Below, piece by piece: positions 33,275 through 42,817 of a DNA stretch of 64,000 nucleotides. Every line of letters begins with the position of its first letter. The stretch's first letter is position 1. The stretch spans positions 682,001-746,000 of the forward strand of contig NZ_CP009922.3 of assembly GCF_000993785.3 (NCBI RefSeq), read 5' to 3'. Source of the DNA: Streptomyces xiamenensis (GTDB lineage Bacteria; Actinomycetota; Actinomycetes; Streptomycetales; Streptomycetaceae). The translations under genes were made by a program, and so were the position numbers. Under the pieces are notes generated by a model. The model did no database searches and was not told the DNA's origin. It was given only the letters and a program-made list of their open reading frames with translations.

Positions 33275-35077
33275 TCAGCCGCGGTTGAGGCCCTTGAGAT
33301 CCGGAAGGAACTCCTGGACCTTTTGCTTGATGCCTCTCTTCACCACATTCGTCCGGTCGCTGTCACCGCGCAACAGCGCTTCGGCGGTGGCCTGGGCCTG
33401 CTCCCAGGTGGCGTGCGGGGGAATCGGCGGCACCGCGGGATCGGTGACGAATTCCAGCAGGCAGGGCCGGTCGGCCGCGAGCGCCTGCCGCCAGGCGGAC
33501 TCGACGCCGCCCGGCTCGTCGACCCGGATGCCGTGCAGGCCGATGGAGCGGGCGAACTCCGCGTACGGGACGTCGGGCAGGTGCTGGGAGGGCTCGAACT
33601 GCGGGGCGCCGGACATCGACCGCATCTCCCAGGTGACCTGGTTGAGGTCCTGGTTGTTGAGCACGCCCACGATCAGCCTCGGGTCGCTCCAGCGCCGCCA
33701 GTAGCGTGAGGCGGTGATCAGCTCCGCCATCCCGTTCATCTGCATCGCGCCGTCGCCGACGAGCGCGATCGCCGGCCGTTCCGGGTGGGCGAATTTGGCG
33801 CCGATGAGGTAGGGGACGCCCGGGCCCATGGTGGCCAGCGTGCCCGACAGGGAGCCGCTCATCCCCGGCCGCAGCCGCAGATGACGCGCGTACCAGTTGG
33901 CCGCCGAGCCGGAGTCCGCCGCGAGCATGACGTCGTCGGGCAGCAGCGGCGACAGGGCGGCGGCCACGTACTCGGGGTTGACGGGGTCGGCCTCGGTGGC
34001 GGCCCGCCGGTCCATCACCTCCCACCAGCGGGCGACGTCGCGCTCCAGGTCCTTGCGCCACTTTCCGTGCTTCTTCGGCTCCAGCAGCGGCAGCAGCTCC
34101 CGCAGCGCGGTCGCGGCGTCCCCGATGAGGTTGACCTCGTACGGGTAGCGCATGCCCGCCATGTGCGGGTCGATCTCGATCTGCACCGCCCTGGCCTGAC
34201 CGAACTCCGGCAGGAACTGGGCGTACGGAAAGCTGGAGCCGATCGTCAGCAGGGTGTCGCACCCCTGCATCAGCTCGTACGAGGGCCGGGTGCCCAGCAG
34301 TCCGATGGCCCCGGTGACGTACGGCAGTTCGTCGGAGAGCACGTCCTTGCCCAGGAGTGCCTTGGCCACCCCGGCGGACAGCACCTCGGCCGCCTGCTCC
34401 ACCTCCGCGCGGGCCCCGGCGGCGCCCTGGCCCACCAGCACGGCCACCCGTTCGCCGGCGTTCAGCACGGCGGCGGCCCGTTCCAGGTCCTCCCGGGCCG
34501 GGACCGGGGCCGAGCGGCCAAGTCCCAGCGAGGAGGGCACCATCTTGAACGCGTGCGACGGCGCCTCGTACTCCAGCTCCTGCACGTCGGCGGGGACGAT
34601 CACCGCGGTGACCGTGCGCCGGCCGTACGCGGTGCGGATGGCGCGGTCGAGCACGTTGGGCAGTTGCTCGGGAACGGTGACGGTCTCCAGGAAGTCGGAG
34701 GCGACGTCCTTGAACAGGTTCGCCAGGTCCACCTCCTGCTGGTAGGAGCCGCCCATGGCGCTGCGGTTGGTCTGGCCGATGATCGCCACCACCGGCACAT
34801 GATCGAGCTTCGCGTCGTACAGGCCGTTGGACAGATGGATGGCTCCGGGCCCCGAGGTCGCCACGCAGACGCCCAGCCGGCCGGAGTACTTGGCGTAGCC
34901 GACGGCCTCGAAGGCCGCCATCTCCTCATGCCGTGCCTGCACGAACATGGGGTCGTCCGCGGCCCTCCCCCACGCGGCGAGAAGTCCGTTGATCCCGTCC
35001 CCGGCATAGCCGAAGACGTGTTCGACATCCCACTCCCGCAGCCGCCGCAGCAGGAAATCCGCCACCTTCTCACCCAT
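33275..35077 (-). CDS. Thiamine-diphosphate-requiring enzyme, pyruvate oxidase/dehydrogenase (PoxB) type
   Basis: A 600-residue three-domain ThDP enzyme. N-terminal pyrimidine-binding domain with the catalytic Glu in FVQARHEEMAAFEA, central domain (VAVLVGQGAAGAR, PYVTGAIGLLGTRP), and C-terminal pyrophosphate domain with ALVGDGAMQMN (about residue 430) and NNQDLNQVTWEMR. Closest in pattern to PoxB-like pyruvate dehydrogenases/oxidases that decarboxylate pyruvate to acetate; acetolactate synthase-like or glyoxylate carboligase activity is less likely. The 3' tail is Lys/Arg-rich (VVKRGIKQKVQEF). It is divergent from a transketolase pair, so both ThDP systems share one regulatory region. Confidence 0.88.
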   Translation of the reverse strand: MGEKVADFLLRRLREWDVEHVFGYAGDGINGLLAAWGRAADDPMFVQARHEEMAAFEAVGYAKYSGRLGVCVATSGPGAIHLSNGLYDAKLDHVPVVAIIGQTNRSAMGGSYQQEVDLANLFKDVASDFLETVTVPEQLPNVLDRAIRTAYGRRTVTAVIVPADVQELEYEAPSHAFKMVPSSLGLGRSAPVPAREDLERAAAVLNAGERVAVLVGQGAAGARAEVEQAAEVLSAGVAKALLGKDVLSDELPYVTGAIGLLGTRPSYELMQGCDTLLTIGSSFPYAQFLPEFGQARAVQIEIDPHMAGMRYPYEVNLIGDAATALRELLPLLEPKKHGKWRKDLERDVARWWEVMDRRAATEADPVNPEYVAAALSPLLPDDVMLAADSGSAANWYARHLRLRPGMSGSLSGTLATMGPGVPYLIGAKFAHPERPAIALVGDGAMQMNGMAELITASRYWRRWSDPRLIVGVLNNQDLNQVTWEMRSMSGAPQFEPSQHLPDVPYAEFARSIGLHGIRVDEPGGVESAWRQALAADRPCLLEFVTDPAVPPIPPHATWEQAQATAEALLRGDSDRTNVVKRGIKQKVQEFLPDLKGLNRG

Positions 35078-35270
35078 GCGCGCGCTCCCAGTCCTCGCTC
35101 ACGTCGCGGCCGGCCCATAGCTGCGCGGCCCCGGCCCGCGCGGTCCGGCCGCAAGGTCAACGGCGGGCACGCGGACGAGCCGGGTACCCGATGCGGGACA
35201 CTCCAATCGCCCTGACCACTCCCCCGTCCCTCACCCGCTCGGCGCAACGCCGGGGCCGGTGCGGACCCTC

Positions 35271-35301
35271 TTGACTTCAACAGCACTTGAAGTTCTAACG
35301 T
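35271..35301 (+). promoter_or_regulatory. MerR-type promoter with embedded operator upstream of the transketolase genes
   Basis: TTGACT (35271-35276) and TAACGT (35296-35301) lie 19 bp apart. Between them is a perfect inverted repeat ACTTCAA-(6 nt)-TTGAAGT (35274-35293). An over-long 19-bp spacer with a dyad between the elements is the known design of promoters activated by MerR-family regulators. The expected start site falls at about 35308-35309, on the ATG, so the mRNA would be leaderless. No merR gene lies in the window. Confidence 0.7.
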
Positions 35302-35308
35302 GCTGATC

Positions 35309-36043
35309 ATGACGAACGCGATCAGGACGCAGACGGAGAACGGTGTCGCCGGGTTCGGTGAGTTGGCTTCCCTGATGGGGCTGATGACCGGGGCCGAGAA
35401 GCACGGCCCGGCCGCGACATCCACGCTGGACGCGCTGTGGGTCCTCTACGACCGGGTGCTGCGGGTCTCCCCCGAGACCGCCAAGGACCCGGGGCGGGAC
35501 CGGTTCCTGCTCTCCAAGGGGCACGGCCCGATGGCCTACTACGCGGTCCTCGCCGCCAAGGGCTTCTTCCCGAGGACATGGCTGCCGGACTTCGGCACGT
35601 ACGACTCCCCTCTCGGGCACCACCCGGACCGGACGCTGGTCCCGGGCGCGGAGATCGGCAGCGGGTCGCTGGGGCACGGCCTGCCGCTGGCCGTCGGCAC
35701 GGCGCTGGGCCTGCGGGCCCAGGGGCTCGACGACCCGGCGGTGTGGGTACTGGTCGGCGACGCCGAACTGGACGAGGGCAGCAATCACGAGGCCATCGCG
35801 TACGCCGGCGCCGCCGGGCTCTCCCGGCTGCACACGCTGGTCATCGACAACTCCTCGGCCACGCACGGCTGGCACGGCGGGATCGCCGCGCAGTTCCAGG
35901 CCGCCGGATGGTCGGCGGTGACCGTGGACGGGCGCGATCACGAGGCGCTGCACCGGGCGTTCACCGCCCCGCACCCAGGACGCCCGCACGCGGTGGTCGC
36001 CCAGGTGGAGCCCAAGGACACGGGCGAACCCAAAGTCGCGTGA
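35309..36043 (+). CDS. Transketolase, N-terminal (ThDP pyrophosphate-binding) subunit
   Basis: A 244-residue protein equal to the first third of transketolase: FLLSKGHGPMAYYAVLA, LGHHPDRTLVPGAEIGSGSL, ThDP motif GDAELDEGSNHEA through VIDNSS. It needs the next gene's product for activity. ATG at 35309 (MTNAIRTQ) is chosen because a MerR-type promoter places transcription start there; a GTG at 35300 (adding three residues) lacks a Shine-Dalgarno as well. Split transketolases occur in actinobacteria and often serve specialised pentose or shikimate-type chemistry rather than the main pentose phosphate pathway. Confidence 0.9.
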   Translation: MTNAIRTQTENGVAGFGELASLMGLMTGAEKHGPAATSTLDALWVLYDRVLRVSPETAKDPGRDRFLLSKGHGPMAYYAVLAAKGFFPRTWLPDFGTYDSPLGHHPDRTLVPGAEIGSGSLGHGLPLAVGTALGLRAQGLDDPAVWVLVGDAELDEGSNHEAIAYAGAAGLSRLHTLVIDNSSATHGWHGGIAAQFQAAGWSAVTVDGRDHEALHRAFTAPHPGRPHAVVAQVEPKDTGEPKVA

Positions 36044-36102
36044 GGGACCCCCGTCCCCCGCTCCACGACGTTCCACGATCTATCACGAGAGGGCCTTCCC
36101 CC

Positions 36103-37005
36103 ATGGACACCATGCGTGAGCGCTTCACCGCCGTCACGTCCCGACTGCTGGACGAGGACCCGCGCCTCGCCGTCGTACTCGCCGAGATCGGCAGGGACGG
36201 CTTCACCCGGGCACAGGGCCGACACCCGGACCGGGTGGTGAACGTCGGCATCAGGGAACAGCTGCTCGTCGGCGTGGGCGGGGGGCTGGCCCTCACCGGC
36301 CTGCGCCCGATCATGCACACCTTCGCCAGCTTCCTGGTGGAACGCCCCTTCGAGCAGCTGAAGCTGGACCTCGGCCACCAGGGCGTCGGCGGGGTGCTGG
36401 TGAGCGCGGCCGGCTCCTACGACTGGCCCGCCGGTGGCTTCACGCACATGTCACCGGGCGACGTGGCCCTGCTGGACAGCCTGGACGGCTGGACCGTCCA
36501 TGTCCCCGGTCACCCGGACGAGGCCGAGGCACTGCTGCGGCACGCCGTGGCCGCCGGCGACGACAAGGTCTACCTCCGGCTGTCCGAACAGACCAACCAG
36601 GAACCGCGCGCGGTCGACGGCGCCCGCTTCCTGACCCTGCGAGAGGGCCGCGGCGGCGTGGTCGTGGCGGTCGGCCCGATGCTGGAGAACGTACTCGGCG
36701 CCGTCGCCGGCCTGGATGTGACGGTGCTGTACGCGAGCACCGTGCGCCCCTTCGACGCGGCCACGCTCCGCACCGCCGCGGCTGTCGCCGAGGCGGCGGA
36801 CGTGGTGGTCGTGGAGCCGTACCACGAGGGAACCTCGACCCGGCAGGTGAACGACGCGCTGGCCGACGTACCCCACCGCGTGCTCGGCCTCGGCGTCGGC
36901 CGCCGGGAGCTGCGCCGCTACGGACAACTCGACGAGCACCTGACCGGGCAGGGCCTGGACCCGCGAACCCTGCGCGAACGGATCACCGGCTTCCTGGCAC
37001 CGTGA
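36103..37005 (+). CDS. Transketolase, C-terminal (pyrimidine-binding) subunit
   Basis: A 300-residue protein with the transketolase pyrimidine domain (VVNVGIREQLLVGVGGGLAL, with the catalytic Glu in GIREQ; FASFLVERPFEQLK; YDWPAGGFTHMSPGDVALL) and the C-terminal domain (VVVVEPYHEGTST). It follows the N-terminal subunit by 59 bp and should form the heteromeric enzyme with it. ATG at 36103 is preceded by a weak GAGAGGG. Together the pair corresponds to one complete transketolase. Confidence 0.9.
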   Translation: MDTMRERFTAVTSRLLDEDPRLAVVLAEIGRDGFTRAQGRHPDRVVNVGIREQLLVGVGGGLALTGLRPIMHTFASFLVERPFEQLKLDLGHQGVGGVLVSAAGSYDWPAGGFTHMSPGDVALLDSLDGWTVHVPGHPDEAEALLRHAVAAGDDKVYLRLSEQTNQEPRAVDGARFLTLREGRGGVVVAVGPMLENVLGAVAGLDVTVLYASTVRPFDAATLRTAAAVAEAADVVVVEPYHEGTSTRQVNDALADVPHRVLGLGVGRRELRRYGQLDEHLTGQGLDPRTLRERITGFLAP

Positions 37006-37113
37006 GCAGCGGCCGCCACCCGGCGGTCATGCGGCCTGCGCGTGTGGCCGGAGACATCGATCCGCCACCCGGCCCGTAGCAGTGGTGCCCGATGGCGTGC
37101 GACGCGAAGACGG

Positions 37114-37512
37114 TCAGTTGATGATCTCTCCCCGGACCGAGGCGAGGCGAGTACGCCAGTCCCGCAGCGCGTCCGGGGTCAGTCGCGTCCAGTCGTCCAC
37201 CTCGCCGAGGATCCGCAGCGGTTCCTCGCTGCGATAGGAGCGGGTCGGGTTGCCGGGAAACTTCTTGTCGGTCACGTTGGGGTCGTCCTGGAAGTCACCG
37301 GTCGGCTCGACCAGGTAGACCCGCGGCTGACCGTCCCCGGCGGCGAGCTCGGCCGCGAGGCCGGCACCGTCGCGAAGCGCCGTGAAGTAGATGTGACGCA
37401 TGACGACTTCTGGCCGGTAGTTGGAACGGAAGCCCGCGGTCAGCAGGTCTCCGGCCCGAAGATCAGCCTTCGTGCCGTGGTAGAACGGCCCGGGATCCAG
37501 CGTTTCACCCAT
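37114..37512 (-). CDS. arr: NAD+ rifampin ADP-ribosyltransferase (Arr)
   Basis: A 132-residue enzyme that inactivates rifamycins by ADP-ribosylating the C23 hydroxyl. Family residues are all visible: FYHGTKADL (His at the NAD site), SNYRPEVVMRHIYFTA, YLVEPTG, and the catalytic DDPNVTDKKFPGNPTRSYRSEEP region ending in LRILGEVDDW. Length is slightly short of Arr-ms (about 140) because of a trimmed N terminus. It stands alone, suggesting intrinsic resistance rather than a mobile cassette; arr genes are widespread in Streptomyces genomes. Confidence 0.95.
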   Translation of the reverse strand: MGETLDPGPFYHGTKADLRAGDLLTAGFRSNYRPEVVMRHIYFTALRDGAGLAAELAAGDGQPRVYLVEPTGDFQDDPNVTDKKFPGNPTRSYRSEEPLRILGEVDDWTRLTPDALRDWRTRLASVRGEIIN

Positions 37513-38426
37513 TCGGACAGCCTACTGACCCGGGCCGACGCGTCCGAGCGGGCGGCCCAGGTCCCACGCTCTTTCCGGGACACCGGGCGTTTGGTCACCG
37601 CGCGCAGCCCGCATGCGGGACACCGCGACCTCGTACCCGCCCTCCTTCCAGCCGTTGCACGGGGGGCGCCGCTCGGGTGACCCCTCAGAGGCGGCGGCCA
37701 CGGCCGCCGAAGTCTCCCTTCTCCACTGTCACGAACCTTGCCGGAACGGCACTGGCGCGTGAGAGCGCCGCAGCCCGCGTTCGGCGTCTGCACGGGCGGG
37801 AGCGCTCCCACGAAAGCGCGTGAGGAACGTCAGCCCGGTGGCGGCCACCCCTCCTGAGCGACCGACAAGGCCGACGGTTCCATCGATGCGGAACGGTAGA
37901 AGTGCCGGGCCACCCCGTCAAGCCTGTGCGTACCCACACACCGCGCGGGTGCCCGCGGGGCCGGGCCGGCCCCGGGAAGCCGCCGGACGACAGGCCCGCC
38001 ACCAGGGACGATGCCTGGCCGGGGCCGCGCTGCGCGGGACCGACAACGAATCCGAACCGGAGTCATTGACGCGGCTCGCGCCATGCTCCATCATCCTTGC
38101 TGTTTGGCAAGCCGGTCGGCGTCCGGTATATCGAATGCGGCTACGGTGGGGATGACCTCCGCTCCCCCCGGCACACCGCACTCTTGATCGTTCTTCTCGG
38201 CACTTCCCCCGAGCCGGAGAGTTTCCCCGCCCCGGAGGCCACACCTCCCGGGAACGAGAGCACTCTTCACACCCCGGGGCCCGCACCTCGCTCCGACGGA
38301 ACGCGCACGCCGCAACTCCAGCACCATGCTCGCCCGCCAGTCCGGCGCGGCCGTGCCCGCGCACACCTTCCGCTCCGACCAGGGGCGGCGGTTCTCGCAA
38401 TCCCGCATCTTGATCAAGGAGTACCG
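37513..38426. other. Long non-coding interval
   Basis: About 910 bp between arr and the exported hydrolase with no gene I can support. Short open frames here (for example 37820-38155) have no recognisable domain and no start signal. It contains a CebR-like palindrome (37797-37810). Its last 20 bp carry the AAGGAG Shine-Dalgarno of the hydrolase. Confidence 0.55.
37797..37810. promoter_or_regulatory. CebR-box-like palindrome
   Basis: CGGGAGCGCTCCCA matches 13 of 14 positions of the TGGGAGCGCTCCCA operator of the cello-oligosaccharide repressor CebR in Streptomyces. It lies 617 bp upstream of a hydrolase-xylanase gene pair, farther than typical functional boxes, so it may be fortuitous or serve an unannotated transcript. 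Confidence 0.4.
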
Positions 38427-39743
38427 ATGTCACTACGACGCCGCACCGTCCTGAGCCGAGCACTTGGCATGAGCACGGCATTATTGGGCGCACCCCTGCT
38501 CGGCGCCGGTCCGGCGACGGCCGCCGGACCGCTCGACGCACCGACCCAGCGCTTCGCCATCGGCGTACGCGAGTTCGACTGGAACCGCGGAGGCCGCCGC
38601 CTGGTCACCCGGATCTTCTACCCGGCGACCGGGAACCCGGGCGGCAACCCGGTGCGCGATGCCGCCATCGCCAACGGGGTCTTCCCGGTGGTCGAGTTCA
38701 GCCACGGTCTGGGCGGCAACCCGGAGAGCTACGCACCGCTCATCCGCCCGCTGGCGGAGGCCGGCTTCGTGGTGCCGGCCCCGGTCTTCCCCACCACCTC
38801 GACCGGCACCCCGGGCAATATCGGGGATGTCTACAACGGCAACCAGTCCCAGGACGTCTCCGAGGTCATCACCCGCACCCTGGCCCTCAACACCACTGCC
38901 GGTTCCCCTTTCGCCGGGCGCCTGGACACCGCCACCGGCGTCGGCATCGCGGGGCATTCCCTCGGTGGGATGACCACGCACGGCCTGCTCACCGCGTGGC
39001 CCGACGAGCGCGTCGTGGCCGCCGTACCGTTCGCCACCGTGGACATGGGCAACCCCTCCGGACGCCCGGCGGCGAAGGTCCTGTTCGTCCACGGCGACCA
39101 GGACCCCATCTGCCAGTACTCCTCGGCTCGGCAGGCGTACACCGAGCTGCCGGCGCCCAAGGCGTTCCTCACCCATCTGGGCACCGGCCACGACGAGTAC
39201 ATCTGGAGCGGCGTCAACCACACCCAGACCGTGAACACGTATGTGGACTGGATGCGCTGGAGCCTGTACGGGGACACGGCGGCCCGCGACCGACTGCCCG
39301 CCGGCGCGGCCGGGAGCCGTACCCGCTGGGAGTCCGTCCTCACCCCGGCCGAATCCGGCCCGGCGGTCGCGCTGCGGTCCGCGGCCAATGGCCAGTACGT
39401 GTGCGCGGAGAACGCCGGAGCCGAAGCCCTCATCGCCAACCGGCCCACAGTGGGCCCGTGGGAGCGCTTTGAGCTGGTCGACACCGGCGGTGGTTCGGTG
39501 GCCCTGCGCGCGCTGGTCAACGGCCAGTACGTGTGCGCGGAGAACGCCGGAGCCAGTCCTCTCATCGCCAACCGTTCCGCCGTCGGCCCGTGGGAGACCT
39601 TCACCCGGATCAACAACGGCGACGGTTCCATCAGCCTGCGCGCGCACGCCAACGACCGCTATGTCACGGCGGGGGCCCAGCCGTTGGTCGCCGCCGCCAC
39701 GACGATCGGTTCAGCGGAGTCCTTCCACGTCTCGGCCTCCTGA
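38427..39743 (+). CDS. Tat-exported alpha/beta hydrolase with C-terminal fascin-like repeats
   Basis: A 438-residue secreted protein. The signal peptide MSLRRRTVLSRALGMS has the twin-Arg pattern and ends near ATAAG. Residues about 35-300 are a polyesterase/PAF-acetylhydrolase-like alpha/beta hydrolase: PVVEFSHGLGGNPESY, nucleophile elbow GIAGHSLGGMTTHG, VLFVHGDQDPICQY (Asp) and GTGHDEYIW (His). Residues about 310-438 form three fascin/actin-cross-linking-like beta-trefoil repeats (ALRSAANGQYVCAENAG, ALRALVNGQYVCAENAG, SLRAHANDRYVTAG), probably a carbohydrate-binding module. ATG at 38427 has AAGGAG. Likely substrate: ester-linked polymer or acylated polysaccharide; a xylanase gene follows 49 bp later. 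Confidence 0.88.
   Translation: MSLRRRTVLSRALGMSTALLGAPLLGAGPATAAGPLDAPTQRFAIGVREFDWNRGGRRLVTRIFYPATGNPGGNPVRDAAIANGVFPVVEFSHGLGGNPESYAPLIRPLAEAGFVVPAPVFPTTSTGTPGNIGDVYNGNQSQDVSEVITRTLALNTTAGSPFAGRLDTATGVGIAGHSLGGMTTHGLLTAWPDERVVAAVPFATVDMGNPSGRPAAKVLFVHGDQDPICQYSSARQAYTELPAPKAFLTHLGTGHDEYIWSGVNHTQTVNTYVDWMRWSLYGDTAARDRLPAGAAGSRTRWESVLTPAESGPAVALRSAANGQYVCAENAGAEALIANRPTVGPWERFELVDTGGGSVALRALVNGQYVCAENAGASPLIANRSAVGPWETFTRINNGDGSISLRAHANDRYVTAGAQPLVAAATTIGSAESFHVSAS
39390..39554 (+). repeat. Internal repeat in the fascin-like domain
   Basis: A 33-bp segment is identical at 39390-39422 and 39522-39554 (132-bp spacing, 44 codons), encoding GQYVCAENAGA in two trefoil repeats. The base-level identity suggests recent duplication or gene conversion within the gene. 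Confidence 0.8.
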
Positions 39744-39777
39744 GTCCGGTCCCCAGATTTCCGCCCGCTCCATCTGA

Positions 39778-41277
<1,500 letters not shown>

Positions 41278-41834
41278 CACAGGGCACAGGGCGCCGGCGT
41301 GGGAACGGGTTCACGACGTTCGCGGCCCGCGCCGGTCCGCCGGTGCGGGTGGGGCAGCGTGCCGGCGCCCCACCCGCACCGTCCAGCACACGTGGCAGCT
41401 GCCACCGGGGCCGACCACGCCATGCCCCACCTGCGCACGGCCGGGTCAGCCGAGCGGCACGCGCGACATCACACAGGTGAAGAAACGGATGTTCCCGGTG
41501 ACACAGGATCAGCCGACCCTCCAGCACCCGGACGCTGACCATCCACCCGTGCCGGCTTCAGTTCCTCTGTCAGGGCATGGATCCGGGAGCCGGCGGTGAA
41601 TACGTCCTCCTGCCGCGGCGGATGGGCCTGCTCACCCAGACCAACTCCACCTGCTGAACCATACTTCGCGGTACGGACGTGCCCATTCCACCGATGTCCC
41701 CGGCCGGGGACATCGGGAGCCACGGCCGAGCTGTTCCGAAGCGACCCCGGAGGACCTGCGGGCAGCGCGAACCGGCGGGCCACATCCCCGCGGAAGAACG
41801 GAGGAACGAGCCTTTGGCCGGGAAAAGACCGGGG
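41278..41834. other. Non-coding interval between convergent genes
   Basis: About 557 bp with no supported gene; open frames on both strands lack domains and start signals. Its only clear feature is a 26-bp perfect palindrome at 41691-41716. Confidence 0.5.
41691..41716. repeat. Perfect 26-bp inverted repeat
   Basis: Two 13-bp arms, CCGATGTCCCCGG and CCGGGGACATCGG, abut with no spacer. It lies between the convergent xylanase and pirin genes. There is no T-run on either side, so it could be a Rho-independent-like stop hairpin, a regulator site or a recombination relic. Confidence 0.7.
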
Positions 41835-42803
41835 TCAGCGCGTGCGGCCCCGGGGTTTGAGCGGTACCGGGGGAAGGGCGGGGGCGGACAGGCGGTCGCC
41901 CGCGTAGCCCTTCACCTCGCCGAAGCGGCTGCCCTCCTCCCAGTCGGCGCGCGCCTGGACGATGTCCTCCGCCGACCTGCCGATGAAGTTCCACCACATG
42001 ACGATCTCCTCCTCGAAGGGGACACCGCCCAGCAGCATCACCGCCGCGTCGTGGTCGGAGCGCAGCGGCAGGTGGCGGCGGCCCTCGCCCAGGTAGAGCA
42101 GGGAACCGGGGGGCAGCGGCACGCCGTCGATCTCGGGGGCGCCGGACATCGACAGGACCGCGTACTCGAAGTCCTCGGTCAGCGGCAGCGCGGTGTCGGT
42201 GCCGGCGGCCAGCGCGAGGTCGGCCCCCACCAGCGGGCTGAAGGTGGTGCCGGGCGAGGCGGCCCCGTCGAGTTCGCCCAGGATGACGGTGGCGGAGAGC
42301 CCGCCGCCACCGCGCAGCACCGGCAGCGTGGTGTGGTGCTCGAAGGAGGGCGCGGTGTGGCGGTGTTCGCCCGGCAGCGCCACCCACAGCTGGGCGCCGT
42401 GCAGGATCGGGGCGTTGCGGTGCGGGCTCGGCGACTCCTCGGAGTGGGCGATGGCGCGCCCCGAGGTCATCAGGCCGAGTTCGCGCGGGCGGACGGTCTG
42501 CAGGCTGCCGAGACTGTCACGGTGCAGCACCTCCCCGGCGTGCAGCCAGCTGACGGTCTGCAGGCCGATGTGCGGGTGCGGGGGCACCTGCATGCCGGGC
42601 TCGTCGGCGATGTCGTCGGGGCCGTAGTGGTCGACGAACACCCAGGCGCCCACCATGCGGCGGCCGAGGCTGGGAAGCAGCCGGCGTACCACGGTGCTCT
42701 CGCCGAGCGGGACCTCACGGCCCGCGAGGAGTTCGTGCACGGGGCCGGTCCTGGGCTCGGCACCGCAGGGGGTGGGGGCGGGGCGCTGGTCGAGGTTGCT
42801 CAT
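41835..42803 (-). CDS. Pirin-family protein
   Basis: A 322-residue bicupin. The N-terminal cupin has the pirin metal ligands in PPHPHIGLQTVSWL and GRAIAHSEES, plus VDHYGPDDIADEPGM; the C-terminal half (LGGVPFEEEIVMWWNFIGRS) is the Pirin_C domain. Bacterial pirins act as quercetin dioxygenases or redox-linked modulators; which applies here is unknown. ATG at 42803 opens the conserved N terminus. It is followed upstream, on the same strand, by an XRE regulator with 14 bp between. Confidence 0.93.
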   Translation of the reverse strand: MSNLDQRPAPTPCGAEPRTGPVHELLAGREVPLGESTVVRRLLPSLGRRMVGAWVFVDHYGPDDIADEPGMQVPPHPHIGLQTVSWLHAGEVLHRDSLGSLQTVRPRELGLMTSGRAIAHSEESPSPHRNAPILHGAQLWVALPGEHRHTAPSFEHHTTLPVLRGGGGLSATVILGELDGAASPGTTFSPLVGADLALAAGTDTALPLTEDFEYAVLSMSGAPEIDGVPLPPGSLLYLGEGRRHLPLRSDHDAAVMLLGGVPFEEEIVMWWNFIGRSAEDIVQARADWEEGSRFGEVKGYAGDRLSAPALPPVPLKPRGRTR

Positions 42804-42817
42804 GACCCGATCCTGCC

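Noticed and set aside
37820..38155. Possible small gene in the 0.9-kb gap
   Set aside because: No start signal and no domain; the codon pattern is not that of a conserved gene.
41469..41783. 104-codon minus-strand open frame between xylanase and pirin genes
   Set aside because: It spans the 26-bp palindrome, lacks a Shine-Dalgarno and shows no family motif; I considered a transposase fragment and found no catalytic residues.
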